The position numbers and the translations under genes are program-made. DNA of 64,000 bases from Saprospiraceae bacterium (GTDB taxonomy: Bacteria; Bacteroidota; Bacteroidia; Chitinophagales; Saprospiraceae): positions 357,501-421,500 of the forward strand of contig JADJNF010000010.1 of NCBI GenBank assembly GCA_016714445.1. Reading direction: 5' to 3'. Of this stretch, positions 53,792-62,595 are shown in pieces. Every line of letters starts with the position of its first letter. Within the stretch, counting starts at the first letter, position 1. The notes below the pieces were generated by a model. That model saw nothing but the letters and a program-made list of their open reading frames with translations. It made no database searches and was not told the origin of the DNA.

Positions 53792-54361
53792 ATGATCAGT
53801 AAACTTCCAAAACAAGAAATAATCATTAATCAATTGTCTCCGACAGAAACGAGGTGGTTTGCTGTATACACCAAATATAAATGTGAAAAGTATGTTGCTG
53901 ATCAACTTTCTAAAAAAAATATCGAAGCATATGTACCGATTATTTCAAAAACAAGAAGATATTCCCGAAAAATAAAACATTACCAAATTCCACTGATCAA
54001 TTGTTATGTTTTTGTTTGTATCAGTAAAGCCGATTACATCCCTACCCTTGAAACTGAGTATGTCATGAAATTTCTAAAACAGGGAAAAGATTTGCTTTGT
54101 ATCCCACCTTTAGAAATTGATACACTGAAAAGAGTTGCCGGCGATGTGGAAGAAATATATGCCATTGAAAACAATATTTTTCAAGCAGGCGAGGAAGTAG
54201 AAGTCATTTCGGGACATCTGACTGGTATGAAAGGTAAAATCATATCACGGTCAGGTAAACGAAATTTTGTTATAGAATTAAATACCATTGGGTACCAATT
54301 AAGTATTCAAGTTGACCTGAACTTATTGAGACCCATAAAAAATAAAATATTAATCGCCTGA
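53792..54361 (+). CDS. UpxY-family (NusG-like) transcription antiterminator
   Basis: 189 residues. The NGN domain starts at 'RWFAVYTKYKCEKYVADQLSKKNIEAYVP', and the KOW segment is 'FQAGEEVEVISGHLTGMKGKII'. It is a specialised NusG paralogue that lets RNA polymerase read through long polysaccharide operons. It lies 10 bases after the winged-helix/nucleotidyltransferase gene and ahead of the sugar genes, the usual place for UpxY/RfaH-like factors. The hairpin-rich, low-complexity gaps of this cluster are plausible targets. Confidence 0.9.
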   Translation: MISKLPKQEIIINQLSPTETRWFAVYTKYKCEKYVADQLSKKNIEAYVPIISKTRRYSRKIKHYQIPLINCYVFVCISKADYIPTLETEYVMKFLKQGKDLLCIPPLEIDTLKRVAGDVEEIYAIENNIFQAGEEVEVISGHLTGMKGKIISRSGKRNFVIELNTIGYQLSIQVDLNLLRPIKNKILIA

Positions 54362-54933
54362 TTATCAGGTGTATATTTTTCATTTTTTTCACTTTTATGA
54401 TGAAGTCTGCGCGACTTATCAGCGGCGAAGCCATTTTTGGAATGCTGAGTTGTTGAATTGCTGGAAATGCGGAATTGCTAAGTTGCTGAGTTGTTAAGTT
54501 GAGGAGTTGCTGGAATTGTGGATTTGAAAAATTGTGGATCTCGACTTCAGAGAAGTCGTATTATTTTTGAAAGCAATTTTATCAGGTATTTCGACTCCGG
54601 TGGAGTCGCACTTTATATAACATACTTGAAAGATCAACGGATGATAAGCAGGTCAGACGTGTCTACTTATTTGGTGAACCGCCTGATTGCTGAATTTAAA
54701 AGTGAGAAATTGAAGATTTGCAAATAACCCATTTGCAAAGTTGCAAAGTTGGTTTATACCTTTTAATATAGGCAAAGGATCTCAAATTTTTAGAATATAA
54801 ATCATTATCATAATATAAAAATAATGGTTTTGAAATGTTCAAAATTCATTATTTCAAAATATAAATAAAGAAGTGTACTTGTAATGGTACCAAATTTCCA
54901 ATTCAACCAATTTAGCAATTAAACAATTCCACA
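54362..54933. repeat. Gene-free gap with G/T-rich tract, two triloop hairpins and an A/C-rich leader
   Basis: Three parts are visible. From 54438 to 54540 runs an imperfect G/T-rich tract built on 'gttgctgagttgttaagttg'. Two 7-bp-stem triloop hairpins follow (54542-54558 and 54592-54608), of the same type as in the 29.4-30.5 kb array. At 54889-54933, directly before the aminotransferase ATG, is an A/C-rich tract ('aattcaaccaatttagcaat'). A 69-codon frame at 54518-54727 runs through the repeats and has no protein-like features. Confidence 0.7.
54542..54558 (+). terminator. Hairpin CGACTTC-AGA-GAAGTCG followed by a T-rich run
   Basis: A perfect 7-bp stem with a triloop is followed by TATTATTTTT, about 180 bp after the antiterminator gene. 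It could terminate or attenuate transcription ahead of the sugar genes, which would make it a target for the UpxY factor encoded just upstream. It could equally be a copy of the palindromic repeat family. Confidence 0.4.
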
Positions 54934-56058
54934 ATGGTAATCCAAATGGTGGACGTAAAGTCCCAATACCTAAAAATAAAAGAAGAAATAGATCGTGGCA
55001 TTCAGGAAGTATTAAATACTACTGCCTTTATCAATGGTCCACAGGTTAAAAAATTCCAACTGGAATTTGAATCATACCTGAATGTTAAGCACGTCATCCC
55101 TTGTGCCAATGGTACAGATGCGCTGCAAATTGCTATGATGGCAGTAGGTCTCAAGCCTGGTGATGAGGTGATTGTTCCGGCATTCACTTATGTAGCGACA
55201 GCTGAAGTCATTGCACTTTTGGGCTTAATACCGGTCATGGTAGATGTCGATGCGGATACTTTTAATATCAATATAGAAGGCATTAAAGCGGCTATTACGC
55301 CAAAAACAAAATGTATTGTTCCTGTGCATCTCTATGGTCAGGCAGCAGATATGGAAGCCATCATGAAGATAGCCGAAGAATACAAACTGTGGGTAATTGA
55401 AGATAATGCACAAGCGATCGGCTCAGATTATACTTTCAGCGATGGACGCAAAGTCAAAACAGGAACCATAGGAAACATCGGTTGCACATCTTTTTATCCA
55501 TCCAAAAATCTAGGTTGCTATGGAGATGGCGGAGCTATTATGACCAATGATGATGCTTTAGGTGCTTTATTGCATAAGATAGCCAATCATGGACAATCGG
55601 TGCGATATTATCATGATGTAGTGGGATGCAATTCACGACTGGATTCCCTTCAGGCTATAGTGCTATCAGCCAAATTACCACACCTTGACGAATATTGTGC
55701 AGCAAGGATTAAAGTTGCTGACTACTATGATGCTGCCTTCGTTTCTGTGGATTCTTTAGTAACTCCATACAGAGCACCTTACACCACCCATGTTTTTCAT
55801 CAATATACCCTCAAAGTAAAAAATGGAAAAAGGGATGAGTTGAAAAAATATCTTGATGCCGAAAAGATTCCGAATATGATATATTATCCTGTCCCATTGT
55901 ACAAACAAGAAGCTTTCAAAGCATCGTCCGACGGATTGGAATATCTTGAAAATACTGAGCAACTTTGTAAAGAAGTGATTTCATTGCCTATTCATACAGA
56001 GATGGATGAGGAGCAATTGGCATATATTGCCGAAAAGGTAATAGCATTTTTTAATTAA
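54934..56058 (+). CDS. DegT/DnrJ/EryC1 aminotransferase, WbpE/WlbC-like
   Basis: 374 residues. PLP sugar aminotransferase fold: 'HVIPCANGTDALQIAMMAVGLKPGDEVIVPAFTYVATAEV', the cofactor-binding 'WVIEDNAQAIGSDY' and the Schiff-base lysine in 'SFYPSKNLGCYGDGGAI'. The pattern 'MVIQMVDVKSQYLKIKEEID' at the N-terminus and 'NSRLDSLQAIVLSAKLPHLDEY' are typical of the enzymes that aminate UDP-2-acetamido-2-deoxy-3-oxo-glucuronate. WbpB-like and WbpD-like genes in the same cluster (61633 and 60741) support that substrate. Ugd follows 53 bases later. Confidence 0.85.
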   Translation: MVIQMVDVKSQYLKIKEEIDRGIQEVLNTTAFINGPQVKKFQLEFESYLNVKHVIPCANGTDALQIAMMAVGLKPGDEVIVPAFTYVATAEVIALLGLIPVMVDVDADTFNINIEGIKAAITPKTKCIVPVHLYGQAADMEAIMKIAEEYKLWVIEDNAQAIGSDYTFSDGRKVKTGTIGNIGCTSFYPSKNLGCYGDGGAIMTNDDALGALLHKIANHGQSVRYYHDVVGCNSRLDSLQAIVLSAKLPHLDEYCAARIKVADYYDAAFVSVDSLVTPYRAPYTTHVFHQYTLKVKNGKRDELKKYLDAEKIPNMIYYPVPLYKQEAFKASSDGLEYLENTEQLCKEVISLPIHTEMDEEQLAYIAEKVIAFFN

Positions 56059-56111
56059 TATGTTTGAAGTAATAGCTTATAAAATCTTAAATTTATTAAA
56101 AACCAAATTCG

Positions 56112-57413
56112 ATGAAAGTAGCAGTAGTTGGAACAGGATACGTAGGGCTTGTATCGGGCACTTGTTTTGCTGAATCAGGAAATCAAGTCACATGCGTAGA
56201 TATCGATGCTTCCAAAGTGGAAAAAATGAAAAATGGTTACGTGCCCATTTACGAACCCGGATTAGAGATACTTTTTGATCGCAATACCAAACAAGGTCGA
56301 CTTCATTTTACAACTGATCTGGCTGAAGGTGTCAAAGATGCTAAAATAATATTTCTGGCTCTCCCTACACCTCCGGGTGCTGATGGTTCAGCTGATCTGT
56401 CTTTTGTTTTGAAAGTAGCCAAAGACCTTTCGGAGATTATCACAGATTATAAAGTCATCGTAGATAAAAGCACTGTTCCGGTGGGGACAGCGGAGCGTGT
56501 TGAAGCAGTATTGCTGGAGAAACTCGATCATTCTCTTTTCGATGTTGTGTCCAATCCTGAGTTTCTCCGCGAAGGTGTTGCTGTAGAAGACTTCATGAAA
56601 CCCGACAGAGTGGTGGTAGGTACTTCTTCTGAAAAAGCCAAAAAAGTTATGACAGCACTCTATGAACCATTTGTACGTCAGGGAAACCCCATCATCTTTA
56701 TGGATGAGCGAAGTACGGAGATGACCAAATATGCTGCCAATTCTTACCTGGCTACAAGGATCAGCTTTATGAATGAAATAGCTAATCTTTGTGAAAGGCT
56801 CGGCGCCGATGTAGATATGGTACGTAAAGGAATGGGGTCAGACAGCCGTATTGGTAAAAGATTTTTGTTTCCAGGTGTAGGGTATGGAGGATCTTGTTTT
56901 CCTAAAGATGTACAGGCTCTCGCTAAAACATCTCAGGAAAATGAATATGATTTTAAGATATTGAAAGCTGTCATGCATGTCAATGATTTACAAAAGGAGA
57001 TCCTTTCCACCAAGATCATGAAGTATTTCGACGGAGACCTGACAGGTAAAACCATAGGTGTTTGGGGTTTGGCCTTCAAACCCAATACAGACGATATCCG
57101 AGAAGCACCGGCATTGACCATCATATCCAGATTGCTCAACAAAGGTGCCAAAGTAAAAGCTTATGACCCGGAAGCCATGGAAAATGTCAAACAAGTATTT
57201 GGCAATAAAATCGAATTTTCAGCCAATGAATATGACGCTATCCAAGGTGTGGATGCATTGGCAATCGTTACAGAGTGGAATGAATTCCGCACGCCTGATT
57301 TTGACAAAATGAAACAAATCATGAATCAGCCGACCATATTTGATGGAAGAAATATCTATGATGTCCAAGTGACGAGGGATTTGGGATTTTATTATGATAG
57401 TATCGGAAGATGA
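56112..57413 (+). CDS. ugd: UDP-glucose 6-dehydrogenase family
   Basis: 433 residues. An NAD-binding 'MKVAVVGTGYVGLVSGTCFAESGNQVTCVD', 'NPEFLREGVAVEDFMKPDRVVVG', the catalytic cysteine in 'GVGYGGSCFPKDVQAL' and 'VWGLAFKPNTDDIREAPAL' define the UDP-sugar 6-dehydrogenase family. It looks like the UDP-glucose type giving UDP-glucuronate. A UDP-GlcNAc 6-dehydrogenase is what the WbpB/E/D route would need as its first enzyme, and sequence reading alone cannot exclude that activity. Confidence 0.9.
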   Translation: MKVAVVGTGYVGLVSGTCFAESGNQVTCVDIDASKVEKMKNGYVPIYEPGLEILFDRNTKQGRLHFTTDLAEGVKDAKIIFLALPTPPGADGSADLSFVLKVAKDLSEIITDYKVIVDKSTVPVGTAERVEAVLLEKLDHSLFDVVSNPEFLREGVAVEDFMKPDRVVVGTSSEKAKKVMTALYEPFVRQGNPIIFMDERSTEMTKYAANSYLATRISFMNEIANLCERLGADVDMVRKGMGSDSRIGKRFLFPGVGYGGSCFPKDVQALAKTSQENEYDFKILKAVMHVNDLQKEILSTKIMKYFDGDLTGKTIGVWGLAFKPNTDDIREAPALTIISRLLNKGAKVKAYDPEAMENVKQVFGNKIEFSANEYDAIQGVDALAIVTEWNEFRTPDFDKMKQIMNQPTIFDGRNIYDVQVTRDLGFYYDSIGR

Positions 57414-57631
57414 TGTAAATGACGAATGACGAGCAGGCGAAAGACGAGTAAATGAATAATTTGAATGACAAACGGTAAATTTAAAAATTTTTAATAACAA
57501 AAGGTTAAAAAGGCAATATCTAAATTTGGCAAAACATCAGTTCAATAAATCTACAGATACAATGTTAAACGAATAGTTTGATAGGAACTTTAAAGAATAT
57601 TCCATTGTTAATCTTCACATAAATTTAGTGC

Positions 57632-57853
57632 ATGGATACCATAATTATAAAAGCTAATAAAAAACAATCTAAAATCGTAAGGGAGTTTTTAGAAACCCAA
57701 AAGGTAAAATTTGATATTACACCCAAAAAAAAGGGCAAAGATGAAGGTGAATGTCCCTATGACCCGGAATTTGTAGAAAGGATATTAAAGAGTAGTCAGC
57801 AAGCAAAGGAAGGAAAATATACCATTATTTCAGTGGAAGATTTATGGAAATAG
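57632..57853 (+). CDS. Antitoxin-like small protein (DUF2683-like)
   Basis: 73 residues ('MDTIIIKANKKQSKIVREFLETQKVKF' followed by a lysine-rich linker and 'PEFVERILKSSQQAKEGKYTIISVEDLW'). The last part has the form of antitoxin tails that wrap RelE/YoeB toxins. Its 3' end overlaps the start of the YoeB-like frame by 10 bases, the usual toxin-antitoxin arrangement. The N-terminal part is not a clear DNA-binding fold. Confidence 0.7.
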   Translation: MDTIIIKANKKQSKIVREFLETQKVKFDITPKKKGKDEGECPYDPEFVERILKSSQQAKEGKYTIISVEDLWK

Positions 57854-58107
57854 GCTAAACTGATGAAGCCAAATCTCACTTATTGTTTTGGAAAAAGAGT
57901 GGGAATAAAGCAATTCAGAATAAAATTCGCCTACTTGTAATTGATATTGCCAAAACTCCTTATTCTGGACTTGGAAAACCAGAACCACTAAAACACACAT
58001 TGTCAGGTAAATGGAGCAGGCGAATTTCCAAAGAGGATAGAATTATTTATGAGATTGATGAGTTCAAAAATGTGGTCATCATCCATTCCTTAAAAGGACA
58101 TTATTAA
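57844..58107 (+). pseudogene. YoeB/Txe-type toxin gene with in-frame stop at codon 5
   Basis: From the ATG at 57844 the frame reads M-E-I-G-stop-TDEAKSHLLFWKKSGNKAI and continues to 'LKHTLSGKWSRRISKEDRIIYEI ... HSLKGHY'. The rest is a complete YoeB-family mRNA interferase, with 'GKPEPLKHTLSG', the catalytic region 'WSRRISKEDR' and the C-terminal 'HY'. The TAA at 57856-57858 stands where the family usually has leucine, one base from TTA. Translation from TTG at 57883 would lose the first beta-strand. The toxin is probably inactive, or the stop is a sequence error. Confidence 0.7.
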
Positions 58108-58254
58108 GATGAACTTTTTACAAAAGTAAATAACATGTTGCTTCCTGTTTTTTTAAGAAAAAGATTAAGGAATGAGAAAAAATAGTTCCACAAATAAGCA
58201 AATCTCCAAATAAGCAGTTCCACAAATATTCAAAACAGAAAATCCACATTTAAT

Positions 58255-59301
58255 ATGAATATTCTCATCACAGGCGGAGCCGGTTTTATAGGCTCACATG
58301 TAGTCAGAAGATTGGTCACCAATTACCCTGATTACCATCTCATCAATCTTGACGCACTGACCTATGCAGGCAATCTCGAAAATCTGAAGGATATAGAGAC
58401 AAAGCCCAATTATACCTTCATAAAAGGGGATATCGGGGATGAAACGCTCGTGGATGATATTTTTACAAAACATCAGATCACACATGTAGTGCATCTGGCT
58501 GCAGAGTCACATGTAGACAGATCTATCAAAGATCCACTTATATTTCTTAAAACAAATATACTCGGAACAGCAAATTTATTGCAGGTTGCCAAAAAACACT
58601 GGAATGGGAACAATGATGGTAAACTTTTTTACCATGTCAGTACCGATGAAGTTTATGGTTCTTTGGAGATGGGTACAGACATGTTTACTGAAGAAACTCC
58701 TTATGATCCCCGGTCACCATATTCTGCATCCAAGGCTTCTTCTGACCATTTGGTTAGGGCATACTTCCATACTTATCACATGCCGGTAGTCATTTCCAAT
58801 TGCAGCAATAATTACGGACCCAATCATTTTCCGGAGAAATTGATCCCATTGATGCTCCATAATATCATGCATAAAAAACCACTACCCGTCTATGGCAAAG
58901 GCGAAAATGTGAGAGACTGGTTATATGTAGAAGATCATGCAAGGGCGATTGATGTCATTTTACACCATGGAAAACCAGGCGAAACCTACAACATCGGTGG
59001 CCACAACGAGTGGAAAAATATAGATATCGTCCATTTCCTTTGTGATGCAATGGATGATAAACTGCATCGCACCAAAGGCGAAAGCAGACAACTTATCACT
59101 TATGTCACCGACCGCGCAGGTCATGATTTGAGATATGCCATCGATGCATCAAAGATTAAAAATGAGTTGGGTTGGGTACCTACGGAAACATTCGAAACTG
59201 GCATAGCTAAAACCATAGACTGGTATCTTCATAATCAGGAATGGCTGGATCATGTGACGTCAGGTGCTTATCAGGAGTATTATGAAAAGATGTATCATTG
59301 A
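58255..59301 (+). CDS. rfbB: dTDP-glucose 4,6-dehydratase
   Basis: 348 residues, extended SDR fold. NAD-binding 'ILITGGAGFIGSHVVRRLV', catalytic 'HVSTDEVYGSLEMGTDMFTEETPYDPRSPYSASKASSDHLV' (the TDE and YxxxK motifs) and 'NCSNNYGPNHFPEKLIPLMLHN' identify RmlB/RfbB. It makes dTDP-4-keto-6-deoxyglucose, the branch point to rhamnose and related sugars. The partner rfbA begins at 63453, separated from rfbB by the Wzz and WbpD/B-like genes. Confidence 0.95.
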   Translation: MNILITGGAGFIGSHVVRRLVTNYPDYHLINLDALTYAGNLENLKDIETKPNYTFIKGDIGDETLVDDIFTKHQITHVVHLAAESHVDRSIKDPLIFLKTNILGTANLLQVAKKHWNGNNDGKLFYHVSTDEVYGSLEMGTDMFTEETPYDPRSPYSASKASSDHLVRAYFHTYHMPVVISNCSNNYGPNHFPEKLIPLMLHNIMHKKPLPVYGKGENVRDWLYVEDHARAIDVILHHGKPGETYNIGGHNEWKNIDIVHFLCDAMDDKLHRTKGESRQLITYVTDRAGHDLRYAIDASKIKNELGWVPTETFETGIAKTIDWYLHNQEWLDHVTSGAYQEYYEKMYH

Positions 59302-59600
59302 TTTTAATTTGCGGAATTGCTGAGTTGCGGAATTGCTAAGTTGTTGAAATTGTTGAATTGCGGAGTTGTTGAATTGTTGAGTTGTGAAAATTGCTAAAAT
59401 TGTGCAGATGGGAATTGTGTACCTGATCTCAATCTCAACCTTAGTCTCAACCTTAATCATTCGGTTGTTCATTGATGTGATCATTAATCCTTTATGCATA
59501 TAAGTGTCTTTGCGACTTAGTGGCGTATTTCTTCATCTTTAGCCTTAATCTCAACCTTATTCTTAACCTTAGCCTTAATCTTAGTATTAACCTTTAACCC
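59302..59600. repeat. Low-complexity gap: G/T-rich then pyrimidine/A-rich leader
   Basis: After rfbB an imperfect G/T-rich tract (59310-59410, 'ttgctgagttgcggaattgc') is followed by a tract of 'ctcaaccttaatcttag' units (about 59426-59600) reaching the ATG of the next gene. A short stretch at 59501-59528 ('gtgtctttgcgacttagtgg') resembles part of the MITE-like element at 28032-28172. No credible gene is present on either strand. Confidence 0.6.
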
Positions 59601-60686
59601 ATGGATCAAAATCAAAATACTGCCCCTGTATATCAGGATGACGAGATCACGCTCAAAGAACTGATCGAAAAAATCCTTGAGTTCTGGAGGGAATTATGGT
59701 CAAAAAAATGGTGGATCATTTTGATAACCTTACCCTTCCTGCTGTATTTCGGCTACAAAGCCAAAATGAGTCTGGTCACTTATCAAGCGGCTTTGACCTA
59801 CACTATGGCAGATGGTGGTGGCGGCGGTGGTGGCCTTTCAGGCATATTGGGTTCTTTTGGTCTAGGCAAAGGTGGCAAAGTAAATCTGGATCGAATCGTC
59901 GAGCTGTCCCGTTCCAGAAACATCATTCAGAAGGTACTATTTACAAAAGTACCACTCGATACCCTTGATGGTAAAAATGACTTCATTGCAAATCACATCA
60001 TCACTTTATATACATTAGATGAAAAATGGACCAATAAGAAAAAAGACTGGAGTGGATTTCGTTTTTCGTCAGATTCTATCAAAGCATTTACTCCTGACGA
60101 GCTTGCGGCACTTAAAATGGTGCATGGTAAGGTAGTAGGTGGCAAAGATGTAAAAGATCCTATCTTCAGCAACGGATTTAACGAAGATACCGGCATCCTA
60201 ACCATGACTTCTAATACTGTAGACGAGGAACTTTCTATTATCTTTTGCAACAGAGTTTTTGAGGAATTGAAGGATTATTATGTACTGAGCAGTACAAAAA
60301 GCAGTGAAAAATCATTTAACTTTGTAGCTGAAAAAACAGATTCCATCATTGGATTATTAAAATCAAAACAATATCAGCTCGCCAAATTTAATGACTCACA
60401 CCGCAATCTTTCAGATCCTAATATGCTGGTGCAACGCAAAATACTGGAAACCGAAATACAAAAACTGACCTTAATGTACGGAGAAGCGACCAAAAACTAT
60501 GAGATCGCAGATTTTTCGCTGGAAGCAGGTACACCGGAAATATCGATAATTGACGAGCCACTCCCGCCACTGGAACCTATAGCGGAGTCTTTGCTTATTT
60601 CATTGATCAAAGGTGGATTGCTGGGCGGATTAATTGCTTCTGGTTTTTTTATTGCCCGAAAGATTGTGAGAGACGCGATGGCCTGA
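59601..60686 (+). CDS. Wzz-type polysaccharide chain-length determinant
   Basis: 361 residues. A cytoplasmic N-terminus 'DDEITLKELIEKILEFWREL' leads into TM1 (about 37-53, WWIILITLPFLLYFGY). A periplasmic coiled-coil domain follows, with a glycine-rich loop near residue 73, and TM2 is near the C-terminus (about 332-350, 'LISLIKGGLLGGLIASGFFIA'). This is the Wzz/PCP topology without a fused tyrosine kinase. It works with the Wza-like protein at 50417 in polymer length control and export. Confidence 0.85.
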   Translation: MDQNQNTAPVYQDDEITLKELIEKILEFWRELWSKKWWIILITLPFLLYFGYKAKMSLVTYQAALTYTMADGGGGGGGLSGILGSFGLGKGGKVNLDRIVELSRSRNIIQKVLFTKVPLDTLDGKNDFIANHIITLYTLDEKWTNKKKDWSGFRFSSDSIKAFTPDELAALKMVHGKVVGGKDVKDPIFSNGFNEDTGILTMTSNTVDEELSIIFCNRVFEELKDYYVLSSTKSSEKSFNFVAEKTDSIIGLLKSKQYQLAKFNDSHRNLSDPNMLVQRKILETEIQKLTLMYGEATKNYEIADFSLEAGTPEISIIDEPLPPLEPIAESLLISLIKGGLLGGLIASGFFIARKIVRDAMA

Positions 60687-60740
60687 AATCACAAATCCGC
60701 TTATCACAGTTCACAGATCACTAAATCACCAAATAAATAA

Positions 60741-61313
60741 ATGTCTTACTTCGCACATGAATCTTCCTATATAGACGAAGGTTGTTCCATCGGTGATGGC
60801 ACTAAAATCTGGCATTTCAGTCACATCATGTCCAATAGTACGATAGGACAAAACTGTAATATCGGGCAAAATGTGGTTATTTCTCCGGACGTAATCCTGG
60901 GAAATAATGTTAAAATTCAAAACAATGTCTCCATTTATACTGGTGTCATCTGTGATGATGATGTATTTTTGGGCCCTTCCTGTGTATTTACCAATGTTAT
61001 CAATCCCCGAAGTGCAGTCAATCGAAAAAGTGAATACCTGAAAACAAATGTAGGCAAAGGCGCATCCATCGGAGCCAATGCCACGATAGTTTGTGGTCAT
61101 GATATTGGCAAGTATGCTTTCATAGGGGCCGGAGCAGTTGTGACCAAACATGTACCTGATTATGCTTTGATGGTAGGAAATCCTGCGAGACAGACGGGTT
61201 GGATGAGCGAGTACGGCCACAAGCTGACTTTTGATGATCAGGGGTATGCTACTTGTGCGGAAAGCGGGGAACAGTATAGATTGATGGATGGAAAGGTTGT
61301 GAAAATTGTTTGA
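60741..61313 (+). CDS. WbpD/WlbB-like UDP-sugar N-acetyltransferase
   Basis: 190 residues forming a left-handed beta-helix of hexapeptide repeats ('IGDGTKIWHFSHIMSNSTIGQNCNIGQNVVI ... VLGNNVKIQNNVSIY') with a C-terminal 'GAGAVVTKHVPDYALMVGNPARQTGWMSEYG'. This is the acetyltransferase that adds the 3-N-acetyl group in UDP-2,3-diacetamido-2,3-dideoxyglucuronate synthesis. It is followed by the WbpB-like dehydrogenase, and the WbpE-like aminotransferase is upstream in the same cluster. Confidence 0.87.
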   Translation: MSYFAHESSYIDEGCSIGDGTKIWHFSHIMSNSTIGQNCNIGQNVVISPDVILGNNVKIQNNVSIYTGVICDDDVFLGPSCVFTNVINPRSAVNRKSEYLKTNVGKGASIGANATIVCGHDIGKYAFIGAGAVVTKHVPDYALMVGNPARQTGWMSEYGHKLTFDDQGYATCAESGEQYRLMDGKVVKIV

Positions 61314-61632
61314 TTTGCTGATCCCGATAGCTATCTGGAGCGGACCTGGCCTACTGCGTAGTGGCGGGTTTGCGAATTTGCAGTTTCCACCTGATACGCG
61401 ACTTCGTTTGTTTGCTTGATGGTGCAAAAGCCCTTGATGACATCGGGGAGGAAAATGCCACAAAGGACAACGGCAGTATAATGCACAAAAACACAAAGAA
61501 TCACTAATCTGAAACCGTGGTTAATCCTTTCTTTGTGAACCTTTGGAACTTAGAGTCTTGGTGTCATTTCTTTATTTTTTACTTTTTGGAGTAGACTCAA
61601 TAATGAATTTTAATTTTTCAAAACAAAGTAAA
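61314..61632. repeat. Intergenic gap with a diverged MITE-like copy
   Basis: The part 61483-61603 is collinear with the element at 28032-28172: both share 'gcacaaaaacacaaagaatc', the 'tttctttgtg' arm and a right end related to CCACTCCAAAAAG (here as ctttttggagtag, 61582-61594). The left terminal repeat is not recognisable. The open frame running into the next gene from 61543 lies in this repeat and is not used as a start. Confidence 0.6.
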
Positions 61633-62595
61633 ATGAAACAATTTGCCCTTATAGGTGCTGCAGGATATATCGCCCCACGCCACATGCAAGCCATTCGGGA
61701 AACCAGAAATGATCTGGTAGCAGCCATGGATACCAATGATTCTGTGGGTATCATAGACAGTTATTTCCCAAATGCAGCCTTTTTTACAGAGTTTGAGCGT
61801 TTCGACAGACATCTTGAAAAATTAAAACGTGCAGACAATAAAGTGGACTATGTCAGTATCTGTAGCCCCAATTATTTGCATGACGCCCATATTCGTTTTG
61901 GTCTGAGATATGGTGCTGATGTCATTTGCGAAAAACCCATCGTACTCAACCCCTGGAATATAGACACCCTGGAAGAACTGGAAAACGAAACAGGCCATCA
62001 TGTATACAATATTCTACAACTCCGGTTACACCCGAGTATCATAGCCCTGAGAGAAAAAGTCGCCCAATCACCTGCAGATAAAATATTTGACTTTGACCTC
62101 ACTTATATTACTTCCAGAGGCACCTGGTATTATACTTCATGGAAAGGAGATACAGCTAAATCCGGTGGCATTGCTACCAATATTGGGGTGCATTTTTACG
62201 ATATGTTGCAATGGGTATTTGGAGAAATAAAACAAAATGTAGTCCACATCCATACTCATGACCGGGCTGCAGGTTACTTCGAGTTTGCCAAAGCAAAAGT
62301 CAGATGGTTTTTGAGCATCAATGCGGACACCCTTCCTGAAGATGTCAAAGCTAAAGGAAAACGCACCTATCGCTCCATCAACATAGAAGGCGAAGAACTG
62401 GAGTTTTCAGATGGATTTACCGACCTACACACATTGAGCTATAAGGATATCTTAAGCGGCGGCGGATTCAGGATTGGCGAAGCAAGGACAGCCATCAATA
62501 TTGTACATGAAATCAGGAATAGCACCCCTGTCGGATTGGTTGGAGATTATCATCCTTTTGCAGCATTACCATTGGCTAAACATCCATTTAGATAA
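61633..62595 (+). CDS. WbpB/WlbA-like UDP-sugar 3-dehydrogenase (Gfo/Idh family)
   Basis: 320 residues from the ATG at 61633, chosen because 'MKQFALIGAAGYIAPRHMQAI' is the family N-terminus; ATGs at 61543 and 61603 add residues encoded by the repeat. The NAD-binding fold, 'SICSPNYLHDAHIRFGLRYGADVICEKPIVLNPWN' (with the catalytic EKP lysine) and 'GGIATNIGVHFYDMLQWVFG' are typical of WlbA/WbpB. It oxidises C3 of UDP-GlcNAc-uronate before transamination by the WbpE-like enzyme. Confidence 0.9.
   Translation: MKQFALIGAAGYIAPRHMQAIRETRNDLVAAMDTNDSVGIIDSYFPNAAFFTEFERFDRHLEKLKRADNKVDYVSICSPNYLHDAHIRFGLRYGADVICEKPIVLNPWNIDTLEELENETGHHVYNILQLRLHPSIIALREKVAQSPADKIFDFDLTYITSRGTWYYTSWKGDTAKSGGIATNIGVHFYDMLQWVFGEIKQNVVHIHTHDRAAGYFEFAKAKVRWFLSINADTLPEDVKAKGKRTYRSINIEGEELEFSDGFTDLHTLSYKDILSGGGFRIGEARTAINIVHEIRNSTPVGLVGDYHPFAALPLAKHPFR

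Noticed and set aside
54518..54727. 69-codon plus-strand frame
   Set aside because: It runs through the G/T tract and two palindromic hairpins; the translation has no family features.
59260..59499. 79-codon minus-strand frame after rfbB
   Set aside because: It encodes low-complexity 'QQFNNSAIQQF' from the repeat tract and overlaps the rfbB end.
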